A DNA stretch of 64,000 bases from AP-15 sp963755435 (GCA_963755435.1 CAVWJX010000002.1:186001-250000); one strand, 5' to 3'. Counted from the stretch's first letter, positions 26,970 to 37,782 are shown. Notes: a model not told the origin generated them from the letters alone. Program-made: numbers and translations.

Positions 26970-27044
26970 TGGCTGGGGCGGGAGGATTCGAACCTCCGTA
27001 TGGCGGAATCAAAATCCGCTGCCTTGCCACTTGGCTACGCCCCA
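26970..27044 (-). tRNA. tRNA-Gln (anticodon TTG)
   Basis: A 75-nt tRNA including an encoded CCA (26970-26972). Acceptor TGGGGCG/CGCCCCA, anticodon stem GCGGA/TCCGC with loop TTTTGAT (anticodon TTG) and T arm GGAGG-TTCGAAT-CCTCC are all intact. It lies 21 bp after the ispE stop on the same strand, an arrangement common in alphaproteobacteria, and may be processed from the ispE transcript. Confidence 0.97.
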
Positions 27045-27065
27045 CCGGCCCGAGCGGCCTCGAAC

Positions 27066-27968
27066 TTATCGGGAAAGGGGTTCCGCGGCAACAAAGCCGC
27101 CGGCGGCGCACCACCAGCCGGGTTCGGCGGCGGCGAGCCGGGCGCAAGCCCGTTCGGCGGCGGCGCGCTCGGCAAAGAGCGCGAAACAGGTGGCGCCGCT
27201 GCCGCTCATCCGCGCCAGCAGTGCGGCGGGCAAGCGGGCGAGCGCGCCCAGCACCGCGGCGATTTCGGGGACGCACCCGATCGCCGCCTCGGTCAACTCG
27301 TTGCGGCGCAGGCCGAGCGCCCGGGCGAGGCCAACGGCGTCGCGCGGCATCGGCGCGAACCGGTCGGAAGCGCCGAATTCATCGCCGGGCCGGGCGCGGC
27401 GAGCGGCGAATACCGTGGCGGTCGGCAGCGCAATGCGCGGGTTGGCGAGCACGATCCCGGCCGCGGGCAGCGGCGGCGCCGGCTCGATCTCGTCGCCGAT
27501 GCCGCCGACCCAGCAGGGCGCGGCATGGAGGCAGGCCGGGACATCGGCGCCGAGCCGGGTCCCGAGGCGGCGCAGGCCGTCCTCGCCGGGGGATAGCCGC
27601 CACAACGCACAAAGCGCGCGCAGCGCCGCCGCCGCGTCGCTCGACCCGCCGCCGATGCCGGAAGCGACCGGCAGATGCTTGTGCAAGCTGAGGGCGGCGC
27701 CGGCGTCGACCCCGGTGTGCTCGGCCAACAAGCGCGCGGCGCGCAGCACCAGATTGTCCTCGCCGAGACCGGCGAGGCTCGGCGCCTCCGGCCCGTCGAC
27801 CGCGAGCGACAGCGAGGCCGCCGCGTGCGCCGCGACCTGGTCGCCGATATCGGCGAACGCCACCAGGCTGTCGATCAGGTGATAGCCGTCCGGCCGCCGC
27901 CCGACGACATGCAGATAGAGGTTGAGCTTGGCCGGGGCGAACGCCGCGGCCGCAGCGCCCCCGGCCAC
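27066..27968 (-). CDS. ispE: 4-diphosphocytidyl-2-C-methyl-D-erythritol kinase
   Basis: A GHMP kinase of 300 residues that phosphorylates CDP-methylerythritol in the MEP isoprenoid pathway. FAPAKLNLYLHVVGRRPDGYH at the N-terminus carries the substrate-binding Lys and His. The ATP loop is PVASGIGGGSSDAAAA, and MSGSGATCFALF near the end is GHMP motif 3. It begins 36 bp after the TPR gene and is followed by tRNA-Gln, so it belongs to the etfD-TPR-ispE run. Confidence 0.95.
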   Translation of the reverse strand: MAGGAAAAAFAPAKLNLYLHVVGRRPDGYHLIDSLVAFADIGDQVAAHAAASLSLAVDGPEAPSLAGLGEDNLVLRAARLLAEHTGVDAGAALSLHKHLPVASGIGGGSSDAAAALRALCALWRLSPGEDGLRRLGTRLGADVPACLHAAPCWVGGIGDEIEPAPPLPAAGIVLANPRIALPTATVFAARRARPGDEFGASDRFAPMPRDAVGLARALGLRRNELTEAAIGCVPEIAAVLGALARLPAALLARMSGSGATCFALFAERAAAERACARLAAAEPGWWCAAGGFVAAEPLSR

Positions 27969-28004
27969 CGTCGGCGCGGTCCCGCCCGCTCGGACGCCGG
28001 CGCT

Positions 28005-29756
28005 TCAGCCGCCGCCGGAGCGGCGGGCGACCGCCCCCGGCAGCCCGCTTTCGAGCTTGGCCTCGATCGGCTTGACGTCTTGCTTGTCGGGCTTGAACGC
28101 CAACGCCTGACGCCATTGATAGCGGGCTTCGAGAGTGCGCCCGCTCTTCCAGTAGGCGTCGCCCAGATGGTCGTTGATCGTCGGATCGTCGGGAACCAGC
28201 TCGAGCGCCTTTTCGAGGTAGTTGATGGCGCCGGCGTAATCACCGAGCTTGTAGTGCGCCCAGCCAAGGCTGTCGACGATGTAGCCGTCCTCCGGGCGCA
28301 GCGCCACCGCCTTCTCGATCATCTTCAAGCCGCTCTTGAGCTTTTCGCCGCGGTCGATCCACGAATAGCCGAGATAATTGAGCACCAGCGGCTGATCCGG
28401 CTTGAGCTCCAGCGCATGCTCGAGGTCGGCCTCGGCCAGGGTCCATTGGCCCGAGCGCTCATAGGCGATGCCGCGGCTGTAGTACAGCGCCCAATGCGGC
28501 GCCGAGCCGGCCGCCTTGAGCCGCCGGATCGCCTCGGTATAGGCATCGGCCGCTTCGGCAAAGCGCTTCTGGCCGCGCAGCAGATCGCCGAGCTGGATCT
28601 CGGCGCTGGCCCGATCCGGGTGCTGCGCCGCCATCGCCTGCAGCTGGGCGACCGCTTCGTCGATGCGCCCGAGGCTCTCCAGATTTGCCGCGACCCGCAG
28701 CTGCGCCGACCAGGCATAGCGCGAGTTTGCCGGGATCTGGGTCAGGATGGCGAGGCTCTGCTGGGGCTTGCCGTCGGCGCTCAACAAATCGGCGAGCAGC
28801 AGCTGGGCCACCGCCAGATGCGGCCGCAGCGCGAGCGCGCACCGGTCGTAGAGCAGCGCCAGATCGCTGGTGTCGGGGCGGTTGACGATGCTGGCCAGAT
28901 CGAACAGGGCTTCGGCCAGACCTTCCTTGGCCGAGCCGATCATCGGCGCCGGCACGCCTGTCGGCTTGTAGGTCATCACCGATTCGGCGAGCTCGCTGCC
29001 CGAATTCTCGGCGACGAAGCGCTTGTAGATCGCCGCGGCCTGATCGGGGCGGCCGTGACGCAGATAAAAGTTCGCCATTGCGTCGGTCAGCCGCCAATTG
29101 AGCTGGCCGGTAACGGCGAGAGTTTTCAGATAATACTGCTCGGCCTTGTCCGGTTGTCCGGCGAAATCGTAGAGCAGCCCCAGCTGGAAGTATTTGAGCG
29201 GGGCAAAGCCGTCGAACTTGTCGAGCCCTTGCAGCGCCGCGTCGGCGCCGGCAAGGTTGCCGACCGCCATCTGGGTCCAGGCGAGCACCAGCGGGGCGGC
29301 ATAGCGATGCAGCCCGTCATCCGGCAGCGCTTCGGCGCGGGCGAGAGCGCCGGCATTGTCGCCGGCCTCGACCCGGTCGAGCAGCAGAACCAGATCAGCG
29401 ACGGCGTCGGAGCCATCGAGATCGAGCACCTTCTTGGCAAGCGGCAGGGCCTTGTCGAAACGGCCGCTCTGCGCCTCCATGTCAAAGGTGCGGCTGATCA
29501 GTTCCGGCGAGTGCGGATCGGCTTTGAGCGCTTCCTCGTACCACAAGGCGGCGGCGCGATAGCTGCCCTCCTCCTGCGCGTGCCGCCCGGCCAAATAGGC
29601 GCCGAACGGCGTATCCGCCGCGATCGCCGGCAGCTTGCCCGGCCCCGCCGGCACGACCGCCTCCGGCGCCGCCCGGCAGGCGCCCCCAGCCAACAGCACC
29701 ATCAGCAGGCCCGCGATAAATCCGCTCCGCGCCGCCCCGATCCCGGTGATCCGCAT
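28005..29756 (-). CDS. Exported tetratricopeptide-repeat protein
   Basis: A 583-residue protein with an N-terminal signal (RSGFIAGLLMVLLAGGACRA) and many TPR units. Examples are AALWYEEALKADPHSPEL near residue 60, and ADLEHALELKPDQPLVLNY, MIEKAVALRPEDGYIVDSL and AINYLEKALELVPDDPTIN in the last third. It is a protein-interaction scaffold, probably periplasmic or membrane-attached. GGTGGAG stands before the ATG at 29756; the longer frame upstream is the end of the ETF-QO gene. It follows that gene by 23 bp. The same neighbour order occurs in related alphaproteobacteria, but its specific role is unknown. Confidence 0.88.
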   Translation of the reverse strand: MRITGIGAARSGFIAGLLMVLLAGGACRAAPEAVVPAGPGKLPAIAADTPFGAYLAGRHAQEEGSYRAAALWYEEALKADPHSPELISRTFDMEAQSGRFDKALPLAKKVLDLDGSDAVADLVLLLDRVEAGDNAGALARAEALPDDGLHRYAAPLVLAWTQMAVGNLAGADAALQGLDKFDGFAPLKYFQLGLLYDFAGQPDKAEQYYLKTLAVTGQLNWRLTDAMANFYLRHGRPDQAAAIYKRFVAENSGSELAESVMTYKPTGVPAPMIGSAKEGLAEALFDLASIVNRPDTSDLALLYDRCALALRPHLAVAQLLLADLLSADGKPQQSLAILTQIPANSRYAWSAQLRVAANLESLGRIDEAVAQLQAMAAQHPDRASAEIQLGDLLRGQKRFAEAADAYTEAIRRLKAAGSAPHWALYYSRGIAYERSGQWTLAEADLEHALELKPDQPLVLNYLGYSWIDRGEKLKSGLKMIEKAVALRPEDGYIVDSLGWAHYKLGDYAGAINYLEKALELVPDDPTINDHLGDAYWKSGRTLEARYQWRQALAFKPDKQDVKPIEAKLESGLPGAVARRSGGG

Positions 29757-29779
29757 CTGTCTCCACCCGTCCGCATTCG

Positions 29780-31417
29780 TCACATATTCGGGTAATTTGG
29801 CCCGCCGCCGCCCTCTGGCACGACCCAATCGATATTCTGCTCCGGATCCTTAATGTCGCAGGTCTTGCAGTGCACACAATTCTGCGCATTGATCTGCAGG
29901 TATGGCTCCGCCGGGCCGGAGGGCTGCACGATCTCGTAGACGCCGGCCGGACAATAGCGCTGCTCGGGCAAATCGTAGAGCCGATAGTTGACCGCGATCG
30001 CCTTGGCCGGGTCGCGCAGCCGCAGATGCGGCGGCTGGTCCTCCTCGTGATTGGTGTTCGAGATGAACACCGAAGACAGCCGATCGAAGCTGACCGCACC
30101 GTCGGGCCGCGGATAGTCGATCCGCCGCGCCCGGCTCGCCGGCAACAGCTGCGTGTGGTCGGCATGGTTGTGAAAGGTCCACGGCGCGGCGCCACGCAGG
30201 ATGTAGGTGTCGAACGCCGAATAGGCGAGCCCGGCATAGAGCCCGCGGCGAAAGCTCGGCCGGATGTTGCGCACCCGGCGCAGTTCGTCCCACACCCAGC
30301 TCGCCCGCAGCGCCTGGCTGAATTCGGCGCCGGGCTCGCCGGCAAGCCGCCGGAAGATGGTTTCGGCCGCGACCATCCCCGATTTCATCGCGGTGTGGCT
30401 GCCCTTGATCTTGGGCACGTTGACAAAGCCGGCGGCGCAGCCGATCAGCGCCCCGCCCGGAAAATCGAGCCGCGGGATCGACTGAAACCCGCCCTCGTTC
30501 AGGGCGCGCGCGCCATAGGCGATGCGCCGGCCGCCCGCGAAATAGGGCCGGATCGCCGGGTGGGTCTTGAACCGCTGGAATTCCTCGAACGGGTTCAAAT
30601 ACGGATTCTTGTAGTCGAGCCCGATCACCAGGCCGACTGCGGCCTGACCGGCTTCGAGATGATAAAGGAACGAGCCGCCATAGGTCGTGCTGTCGAGCGG
30701 CCAGCCGATGGTGTGGATGACGAGCCCCGGCTGATGCTGGGATGGGGCGAGTTCCCACAATTCCTTGATGCCGATCGCATAGGTCTGCGGGTCGAGGCCG
30801 TCGCGCAAATGGAACCGTTCGACCAGGGTCTTGGTCAGCGAGCCGCGACAGCCTTCGGCCAGCAGCGTCTCCTTGGCGACCAGCTCGACCCCGGGCTGGT
30901 AGCGCTCTGTCGGCCTGCCGTCGCGGCCGATCCCCAGATCGCCGGTCGCCACCCCACGCACCCGGCCGGCGTCATCGTAGAGCATTTCGGCGGCGGCGAA
31001 GCCCGGGTAGATCTCGACCCCCAGCGCCTCGGCCTCGGTCGCCAGCCAGCGGCACAGATTGCCCAGGCTGATGATGTAATTACCGCGATTGTGCATCTGC
31101 GGCGGGGTCGGCAGGCGCCAGGCGCGGCTGCGGGTCAGCAGCAGAAAGCGGTCCTCGACCGCCGGGGTTATCAGTGGTGCGCCGCGCTCGCGCCAATCCG
31201 GGAAAAGCTCGCCCAGCGCCCGCGGCTCGAAGACCGCACCCGAAAGGATATGGGCGCCGACTTCCGAGCCCTTCTCGACAACACAGACCGCAACCTCGCG
31301 CCCGGCCGCGGCGGCGAGCTGCTTCAGGCGGATCGCGGCGGCGAGACCGGCAGGCCCGGCGCCGACCACGACCACGTCGTATTCCATCTGCTCGCGCGCC
31401 ACCCGCTCCTCGCCCAT
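29780..31417 (-). CDS. etfD: Electron-transfer flavoprotein:ubiquinone oxidoreductase
   Basis: A 545-residue FAD and 4Fe-4S enzyme of the inner membrane that passes electrons from ETF (fatty-acid and amino-acid oxidation) to ubiquinone. The FAD motif is VVVVGAGPAGLAAAIRL, the membrane-binding region includes GGSFLYHLEAGQAAVGLVIG, and the cluster cysteines are in NCVHCKTCDIKDP near the C-terminus. Length is normal. GGAGGCGG lies just upstream of the ATG at 31417. It is the first gene of the run that continues to the TPR gene and ispE. The etfAB partners are not in this window. Confidence 0.95.
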   Translation of the reverse strand: MGEERVAREQMEYDVVVVGAGPAGLAAAIRLKQLAAAAGREVAVCVVEKGSEVGAHILSGAVFEPRALGELFPDWRERGAPLITPAVEDRFLLLTRSRAWRLPTPPQMHNRGNYIISLGNLCRWLATEAEALGVEIYPGFAAAEMLYDDAGRVRGVATGDLGIGRDGRPTERYQPGVELVAKETLLAEGCRGSLTKTLVERFHLRDGLDPQTYAIGIKELWELAPSQHQPGLVIHTIGWPLDSTTYGGSFLYHLEAGQAAVGLVIGLDYKNPYLNPFEEFQRFKTHPAIRPYFAGGRRIAYGARALNEGGFQSIPRLDFPGGALIGCAAGFVNVPKIKGSHTAMKSGMVAAETIFRRLAGEPGAEFSQALRASWVWDELRRVRNIRPSFRRGLYAGLAYSAFDTYILRGAAPWTFHNHADHTQLLPASRARRIDYPRPDGAVSFDRLSSVFISNTNHEEDQPPHLRLRDPAKAIAVNYRLYDLPEQRYCPAGVYEIVQPSGPAEPYLQINAQNCVHCKTCDIKDPEQNIDWVVPEGGGGPNYPNM

Positions 31418-31608
31418 TCCGCCTCCATGAATCGTTCGGGCCGAACGCTCGGGCCAACCGTTCGGGGAGGAATATAGAGGATTGCGGCAAAAACGGGGGC
31501 TCTAGACGATCGGGATCAGGGTTTCGCGCGGCGCCGATCGCCGGGCACCCGCGCGAGCCGCTATCCAGCGGCGGCGGGCCGGGCTATTTTCGCGGCAACT
31601 GGCTAGTG

Positions 31609-32601
31609 ATGAAGCTGCGCCATACCCCTGCTGCCGTGATCCGCGTCATCCGACACCCCGGCCCCCGATCGCACCACCCGCGCGGCGCGGTCCTGGCGAT
31701 GGGCAATTTCGACGGCCTGCATCGCGGCCATGCGCTGCTGATCGGCCGTGCGCGCGAAGTGGCGCGCGAGCATGGGCGGCGGACCGCGGTGCTGACCTTC
31801 GAGCCGCATCCGCGCAGCGTGTTCGTGCCCAATGCCGAGCCGTTCCGGCTGACCCCGTTCCGGGTCAAGGAGCGCGAACTGGCCCGCCTTGGCGTCGATC
31901 TCCTGTTCGTGCAGCACTTCGATCTCGGCTTTGCCGCCAAGAGCGCCGAGGATTTTCTCGGCGAGATCATCGTCGAGGCGATCGGCGCCTCGCACGTCGT
32001 CGTCGGCTGGGACTGCACCTTTGGCAAGAGTCGGCGCGGCACCCCGGATTTTCTGCGCGCCGCCGGGCCGCAGCGCGGCTTTGGCGTGACCATCGTCGAA
32101 CCGATCCGCGGCGCCGACCAGACCGTCTATTCCTCGACCCAGATCCGCGAGCTTCTAAGCGCCGGCAAGCCGCGCGAGGCGGCGGCGCTGCTCGGCCGGT
32201 TCTGGGAGATTGACGGCCGGGTCGAGGCCGGCAACCGGCGCGGCCGGACCATCGGCTTCCCGACCGCCAATCTCGATTTCGACGACTATCTGCGCCCGGC
32301 GTTCGGGGTCTACGCGGTGCGGGTCAGCGGCGACGGCCCGGACGACCCGCTCGCCGGCCGCACCGTCGACGGCGTCGCCAATCTCGGCCTGCGCCCGACC
32401 ATCGGCGGCTCCGCGCCGCTGCTCGAAGCCCACCTGTTCGACACCGACATCGACCTCTACGGCCGTCATCTGCGGGTGGCGCTGGTCGAGTTCATCCGCC
32501 CCGAGCAGAAATTTGCCGGCCTCGACGCGCTCAAAGCCCAGATCGCCGCCGACGCCGTCCGCGCCCGCGACATCCTCGCCGCCATCCCGCCGCTCGGTTA
32601 G
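31609..32601 (+). CDS. ribF: Bifunctional riboflavin kinase / FAD synthetase
   Basis: A 330-residue enzyme making FMN from riboflavin and then FAD. The N-terminal adenylyltransferase domain shows LAMGNFDGLHRGHALLI and VVVGWDCTFGKSRRGT, ending with SSTQIRELLSAG. The C-terminal kinase domain has NRRGRTIGFPTANL and FGVYAVRV, then GVANLGLRPTIGG. ATG 31609 is used (GTG at 31606 is also in frame), giving the family's usual length; the open frame upstream is antisense to etfD. It is divergent from etfD. Confidence 0.93.
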   Translation: MKLRHTPAAVIRVIRHPGPRSHHPRGAVLAMGNFDGLHRGHALLIGRAREVAREHGRRTAVLTFEPHPRSVFVPNAEPFRLTPFRVKERELARLGVDLLFVQHFDLGFAAKSAEDFLGEIIVEAIGASHVVVGWDCTFGKSRRGTPDFLRAAGPQRGFGVTIVEPIRGADQTVYSSTQIRELLSAGKPREAAALLGRFWEIDGRVEAGNRRGRTIGFPTANLDFDDYLRPAFGVYAVRVSGDGPDDPLAGRTVDGVANLGLRPTIGGSAPLLEAHLFDTDIDLYGRHLRVALVEFIRPEQKFAGLDALKAQIAADAVRARDILAAIPPLG

Positions 32602-32725
32602 GTGGTCCCGATGACCGAGATCGATGATGCCGCCGGCGCCTGTCGCGACGACCGCCGCGTGAGCTTGGACTGGCGCCAAGATCGAGAATGCCCAAATTGC
32701 TGATTTTTGTGCGCAAGGAGCCGAG

Positions 32726-33883
32726 ATGAGCCGGATCGCATCAGTCAAGTCGCACATGGTCTCGGTGCCGCGGCCGCAGGCGACCTGGACCGCCCACGAG
32801 CCGATGAAGGCGTGGAGCGTGATTCTGACCGAGGTGCGCACCGATGATGGGGTGGTTGGCTATGGCCTGATCCACGGCGCGCCGATGGCCAAGATCTGCG
32901 AGTGGGTCGCGCGGCTTGGCGAGATCATCGGCGGCATGGATGCGCTCGCGCATGTGGCGGTGTGGGAGAAATTGTTCGCGCTGACCTCGCCGGGACCCGG
33001 CCGGGTCGAGGGCCGCAACGGCTTGCCGCCGCCGGCGCCACGCGGTGAGCGCGCCCAGTTCATGGCGGCGCTGGGCGGCATCGACATAGCACTCTGGGAC
33101 CTCAAGGGGAAGGCTGCCGGCCTGCCGGTCTACCGCCTGATCGGCGGCGAGCACCGGCCGATCTTCACCTATGCGACCGGCGGTTATTACCGGGTGGGCG
33201 CCACGAACCGCGACTATGGCGCCGAGATGGCCGAGTTCGTGAAGCTCGGCTATCGCGGGGTCAAGCTCAAGACCGGGGCCGGCACGGTCGCCGAGGAGGC
33301 CGCGCGGATCGGCACGGTGCGGCAGATGATCGGCGCCGAGCCCTCCCTGATGCTCGACATGAACGCGGCCTATGACCTGCCGAACTGCATCGAATTCGCT
33401 CATCGGATCGAGCCGCATCGGATTTTCTGGCTCGAGGAGCCGCTGCACTGGTACCTGCAACCGGCGGATTTCGCGCGTCTGGCCGCGGCGACCTCGATCC
33501 CGCTGGCCCATGGCGAGCGCGAGCTGACCCGGTTCACGGTGCGCGACTTTGTCGTCGACGGCCGCATCCGCTATGTCCAGTTCGACGCGACGCGCTCGGG
33601 CGGCTTTACCGAGGCGCTGCGGGTGGCGCAATTGGCCGAGCAGCACGGGGTCATGGTGGCGCCGCATACCGCGCCCGAAATCCACGCCCATATCGTGCTG
33701 GCCCAGCCGCGCTGCGCCTTTGGCGTCGAATCGCATGGCGGCCCCGAGCACGATCCGTTGGCTTACGGCCTGTTTCATCGGCACCCGCAGCTGCGCGACG
33801 GCTATCTGCACATCGAGGATCAGCCCGGCTTTGGCTTCGAGGTCGATTGGGCTTTTGTCGACAAATATCGTGTCGCCGGGTGA
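32726..33883 (+). CDS. Enolase-superfamily enzyme, mandelate racemase/muconate lactonizing type
   Basis: A 385-residue metal-dependent enzyme that abstracts a proton alpha to a carboxylate. The capping domain begins MSRIASVKSHMVSVP. The barrel has the catalytic GVKLKTGAG (KxK), metal ligands in LMLDMNAAYD and WLEEPLHWY, then PLAHGERE, and a His-containing end APHTAPEIHAH. AAGGAG is six bases before the ATG at 32726. It is most likely an acid-sugar dehydratase or racemase; the substrate is not readable. It is followed by panC in the same direction with a 27 bp gap. Confidence 0.87.
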   Translation: MSRIASVKSHMVSVPRPQATWTAHEPMKAWSVILTEVRTDDGVVGYGLIHGAPMAKICEWVARLGEIIGGMDALAHVAVWEKLFALTSPGPGRVEGRNGLPPPAPRGERAQFMAALGGIDIALWDLKGKAAGLPVYRLIGGEHRPIFTYATGGYYRVGATNRDYGAEMAEFVKLGYRGVKLKTGAGTVAEEAARIGTVRQMIGAEPSLMLDMNAAYDLPNCIEFAHRIEPHRIFWLEEPLHWYLQPADFARLAAATSIPLAHGERELTRFTVRDFVVDGRIRYVQFDATRSGGFTEALRVAQLAEQHGVMVAPHTAPEIHAHIVLAQPRCAFGVESHGGPEHDPLAYGLFHRHPQLRDGYLHIEDQPGFGFEVDWAFVDKYRVAG

Positions 33884-33910
33884 CCGGCTGGCACCGGTCG
33901 GAGGGTGCGG

Positions 33911-34762
33911 TTGAAGCTGGCGCGGACCATCGCCGAGCTGCGGCGCGAGCTCGCCCCGTGGCGCAAATCGGGCGAGCCCATCGGACTGGTGCCGACGATG
34001 GGCGCCTTGCACGCCGGGCATATGGCACTGGTCGGCGCGGCGCGGCGGGAATGCGACCGGGTGGTCGCGACGATCTTCGTCAACCCCAAGCAGTTTGCCG
34101 CCAACGAGGATCTGGTCTCGTATCCGCGCCGCGAGGAAGCTGACCTCGACCTGCTGCGCCAAGCCCAGGTCGATCTGGTATTTGCCCCGGCGGCCGCGGA
34201 GATCTATCCGCCTCAATTCTCGACCCTGGTTCGGGTCGGCGGGTTGAGCGAGGGGCTGTGCGGCGCGCACCGTGCCGGCCATTTCGACGGTGTGGCGACG
34301 GTGGTGGCGAAGCTGTTGATTCAGTCCCTGCCCGAGGCCGCCTATTTCGGCGAAAAGGATTACCAGCAGCTGATGGTGGTGCGCCGACTGGCGCGCGACC
34401 TCGACATTCCGGTGCGGATCGAGGGGGTGGCGACGGTGCGCGAGCCGGATGGGCTGGCCTTGTCGTCGCGCAACGTCTATCTCTCGGCCGAGGAGCGCCA
34501 GCGCGCGCCCGAGCTCGCCCGCGTGCTGCGCGGCATCGCCGCTCGGTTGGCGGGCGAACCGGGCGCGGTCGCCGCGGCGCTCGGCGATGGCCGGGCGGCG
34601 CTCGAAGATGCCGGGCTCGCGGTCGAATACCTCGAGGTCCGCGACGCCGAAACCCTGGCGCCGGTCACCGCCGCGATCGGCGCGCCGGCGCGCGTGCTCG
34701 CCGCGATCCATCTCGGACGGACCCGCCTCATCGACAATGTCGCGATCGCCGCCGCGCGCTGA
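33911..34762 (+). CDS. panC: Pantothenate synthetase
   Basis: Condenses pantoate and beta-alanine with ATP to pantothenate. All motifs of this roughly 283-residue enzyme are seen: LVPTMGALHAGHMALV, TIFVNPKQF, LCGAHRAGHFDGVATVV, YFGEKDYQQL, and VREPDGLALSSRNVYLS (KMSKS-like). The start is a TTG at 33911, five bases after GGAGGG (33900-33905). The GTG at 33905, two codons upstream, overlaps that site and is less likely. Its stop is 16 bp before the opposing ABC transporter operon ends. Confidence 0.93.
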   Translation: MKLARTIAELRRELAPWRKSGEPIGLVPTMGALHAGHMALVGAARRECDRVVATIFVNPKQFAANEDLVSYPRREEADLDLLRQAQVDLVFAPAAAEIYPPQFSTLVRVGGLSEGLCGAHRAGHFDGVATVVAKLLIQSLPEAAYFGEKDYQQLMVVRRLARDLDIPVRIEGVATVREPDGLALSSRNVYLSAEERQRAPELARVLRGIAARLAGEPGAVAAALGDGRAALEDAGLAVEYLEVRDAETLAPVTAAIGAPARVLAAIHLGRTRLIDNVAIAAAR

Positions 34763-34778
34763 TTCCTGCGTCCGAGCA

Positions 34779-36113
34779 CTACGACGCGTAGATCTGCACC
34801 AGCTGGCCATGCGCCCATTTGACGGCGTCTTCGGGGGCCATGCCCTGGACCGCCTTCGTATACATGTCGACGATGATGAATTTGGAGATGGTCTCGGCCG
34901 CGGCCCGGCCCGACGGGCCGGCATAGCCGGCAAAGCGGCCGCTTTCCGCCGCGGTGCGGAACGGGGCCACCACCGGGTCGATCTTCCATAAGGGGTCCTG
35001 TTCCCAGATCTTGGTGGCGCCGACCGAAAAGCCCTGCTGCGAAGTGAACCACTGCTCGTAGATCGGCTTCGACTGGAACCAGCGCAGGAAATCCTTGGCC
35101 GCCTTCTGGTTCGACGTATAGGTCGGCACCAGATTCGAAAACGGCACGTGATAGCTGAACTGGCCGGCCGGGCCCTTGGGCAGCGGGGCGTGGAAGATGT
35201 CCTTTGAAATCGGGGTGCCGGTCTCGGTCAGGTAGGTGTCGGGCTTGCTTCGGGCCAAGAGATAGATCGAAGCGGCGTTGCTGGTCGAACTGATCGTGTT
35301 GGCGAGAAACGCGCGGTTGTTGCCGGCGTCGTCCCAGGACAGGCCGCCCTCGTCGAAGCATTCCTTCCAGAGCGGCACCGCGAACTTGACCAATTCGACG
35401 GTTTCCTTGCTGTTCAGCACCACGGTCTTGCCGTCGGCCTCGACTTCCTTACCGCCCCAGGACCACAGATAGGGGTACCAGAACGCCGGGCCGTCGCCAA
35501 AGGCGTGGGCGAGGGTCTGGCCATAGGGCTGCTGCTTGGGTTTAAGCAGTTTGCCGACAGCGCGGTATTCGTCCCAGGTCTGCGGGAACTTGTCGGGGCC
35601 GGAGCCGGCGGCTTTGAACCAGGACGTGCGGTTGGCCATCAGCACGCCGAGGATCGTGTACGGCACGGCGATCCATTTCTTGCCGTCATTGGCCACCGCG
35701 TGCGCGGTTTCGTAATAGCCGCCTTGCGCCTTGCCGATTTCCTCGGCGACGTCGCTGACGTCGACCACGCTGTCGGCGTAGAGCTGCGACCAGTTGTTGA
35801 CCGCCATCATGATGTCGGGGCCGGTCTTGGATTGGATCGCCGAGCTGATCCGCGCCTGGACGCCATCGCCGTTGATGGTTTCGATCCGCAGGTCAATGCC
35901 GAGCGCCTTCTTGCACTGGTCGGTGATCTTGCCGCGCAGCAGCTGATCGGAGACCGGCACGAAATCGACGAATTTGAGCCAGTGCAGGGTGGTTCCCTGG
36001 GCGTAGGCCGGGGCCCGGCCGGAGGCGAGGATGGTGGCGAGCCCGCCGCTGCCGGCGGCAACGGCGCCTGCCCCGGACAGCCGCAAGAACCGGCGCCGAC
36101 CAATGGTGCGCAT
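34779..36113 (-). CDS. Sugar ABC transporter substrate-binding protein, family 1 (copy 2 of 2)
   Basis: A 444-residue periplasmic binding protein with a twin-arginine signal (GRRRFLRLSGAG) cleaved near PAYAQ. The sequence continues with LHWLKFVDFVPVSDQLL, PDIMMAVNNWSQLY, FWYPYLWSWGGKEV and WFTSQQGFSVGATKIW, and ends EDAVKWAHGQLVQIY. GGAG spaces eight bases to the ATG at 36113; an ATG two codons earlier is too close. It is the last gene of the transporter run and is a clear paralogue of the first gene (39611-40936). The ligand is unknown, probably a sugar or polyol. Confidence 0.88.
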   Translation of the reverse strand: MRTIGRRRFLRLSGAGAVAAGSGGLATILASGRAPAYAQGTTLHWLKFVDFVPVSDQLLRGKITDQCKKALGIDLRIETINGDGVQARISSAIQSKTGPDIMMAVNNWSQLYADSVVDVSDVAEEIGKAQGGYYETAHAVANDGKKWIAVPYTILGVLMANRTSWFKAAGSGPDKFPQTWDEYRAVGKLLKPKQQPYGQTLAHAFGDGPAFWYPYLWSWGGKEVEADGKTVVLNSKETVELVKFAVPLWKECFDEGGLSWDDAGNNRAFLANTISSTSNAASIYLLARSKPDTYLTETGTPISKDIFHAPLPKGPAGQFSYHVPFSNLVPTYTSNQKAAKDFLRWFQSKPIYEQWFTSQQGFSVGATKIWEQDPLWKIDPVVAPFRTAAESGRFAGYAGPSGRAAAETISKFIIVDMYTKAVQGMAPEDAVKWAHGQLVQIYAS

Positions 36114-36139
36114 GAGCATTTCTCCGTTTGCGATTTTTA

Positions 36140-36574
36140 TTAAGGTTGCTTTTGCCAGACGAAATCATAGCTGCAAGAGTTGCTGATTTGGCGGGCGCGC
36201 GCCGTGCCGCGATTGTCGATGCTGCCGTTGACGATGATGTCGAGCGGCTGATAGCCGTTGCTGCCCGGCGGGGTCAGCGACCGCATCGCCAGCTGGCCTT
36301 GCGGCCCGATCGGACCTTGGAGCACAAAGCCGGTCTCGGTCTGGTACCGCGCCTGGCCCTGGGCGACAGTGAGCGGCCCCGCTGTCCGGTCCGCGCACTG
36401 ACCCATTTGTCCGCCCCTGGTCCGGTAGGTTGGCGTGACTATGGTCGAGGAAACGAGCGGGTAGGAGCCGTCAAACTGCGCCCCGGCGCCCGCAGGCGCC
36501 GGCGCCTGCGCATTGGCGGCGACGGCCAAGCCGAAGAAGCCGACGATCCACAACCATCCGACGCTCCTGTGCAT
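36140..36574 (-). CDS. Small secreted protein of unknown function
   Basis: A 144-residue protein with a good signal peptide (HRSVGWLWIVGFFGLAVAANAQ). The mature part contains two cysteines, one in GQMGQCADRT and one in SNSCSYDFVW. No family is recognised. GGGAGG precedes the ATG at 36574, and the ATG five codons upstream overlaps that site. It sits between the ATPase and the last binding-protein gene of the transporter operon, only 26 bp from the latter, so it is likely co-expressed and perhaps accessory to transport. Confidence 0.65.
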   Translation of the reverse strand: MHRSVGWLWIVGFFGLAVAANAQAPAPAGAGAQFDGSYPLVSSTIVTPTYRTRGGQMGQCADRTAGPLTVAQGQARYQTETGFVLQGPIGPQGQLAMRSLTPPGSNGYQPLDIIVNGSIDNRGTARARQISNSCSYDFVWQKQP

Positions 36575-36669
36575 TTGCCTGCCTCCCATGTTCAGTTCAC
36601 GCGGCCGCTTTCCCGATCCGCGGGGCGAGCGGCGATCGACCCGATGATCGGTCGTATCGATCGCCCGTA

Positions 36670-37762
<1,093 letters not shown>

Positions 37763-37782
37763 CGCTCTCTCGCTTGGTGATG

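Noticed and set aside
25777..27882. Plus-strand frame of 701 codons
   Set aside because: It runs antisense through the SGNH hydrolase, straight through tRNA-Gln and into ispE, so it cannot be a real gene.
31174..31608. N-terminal extension of ribF
   Set aside because: The extra 145 codons are antisense to the start of etfD and encode Arg/Pro-rich sequence; ATG 31609 gives the normal RibF length.
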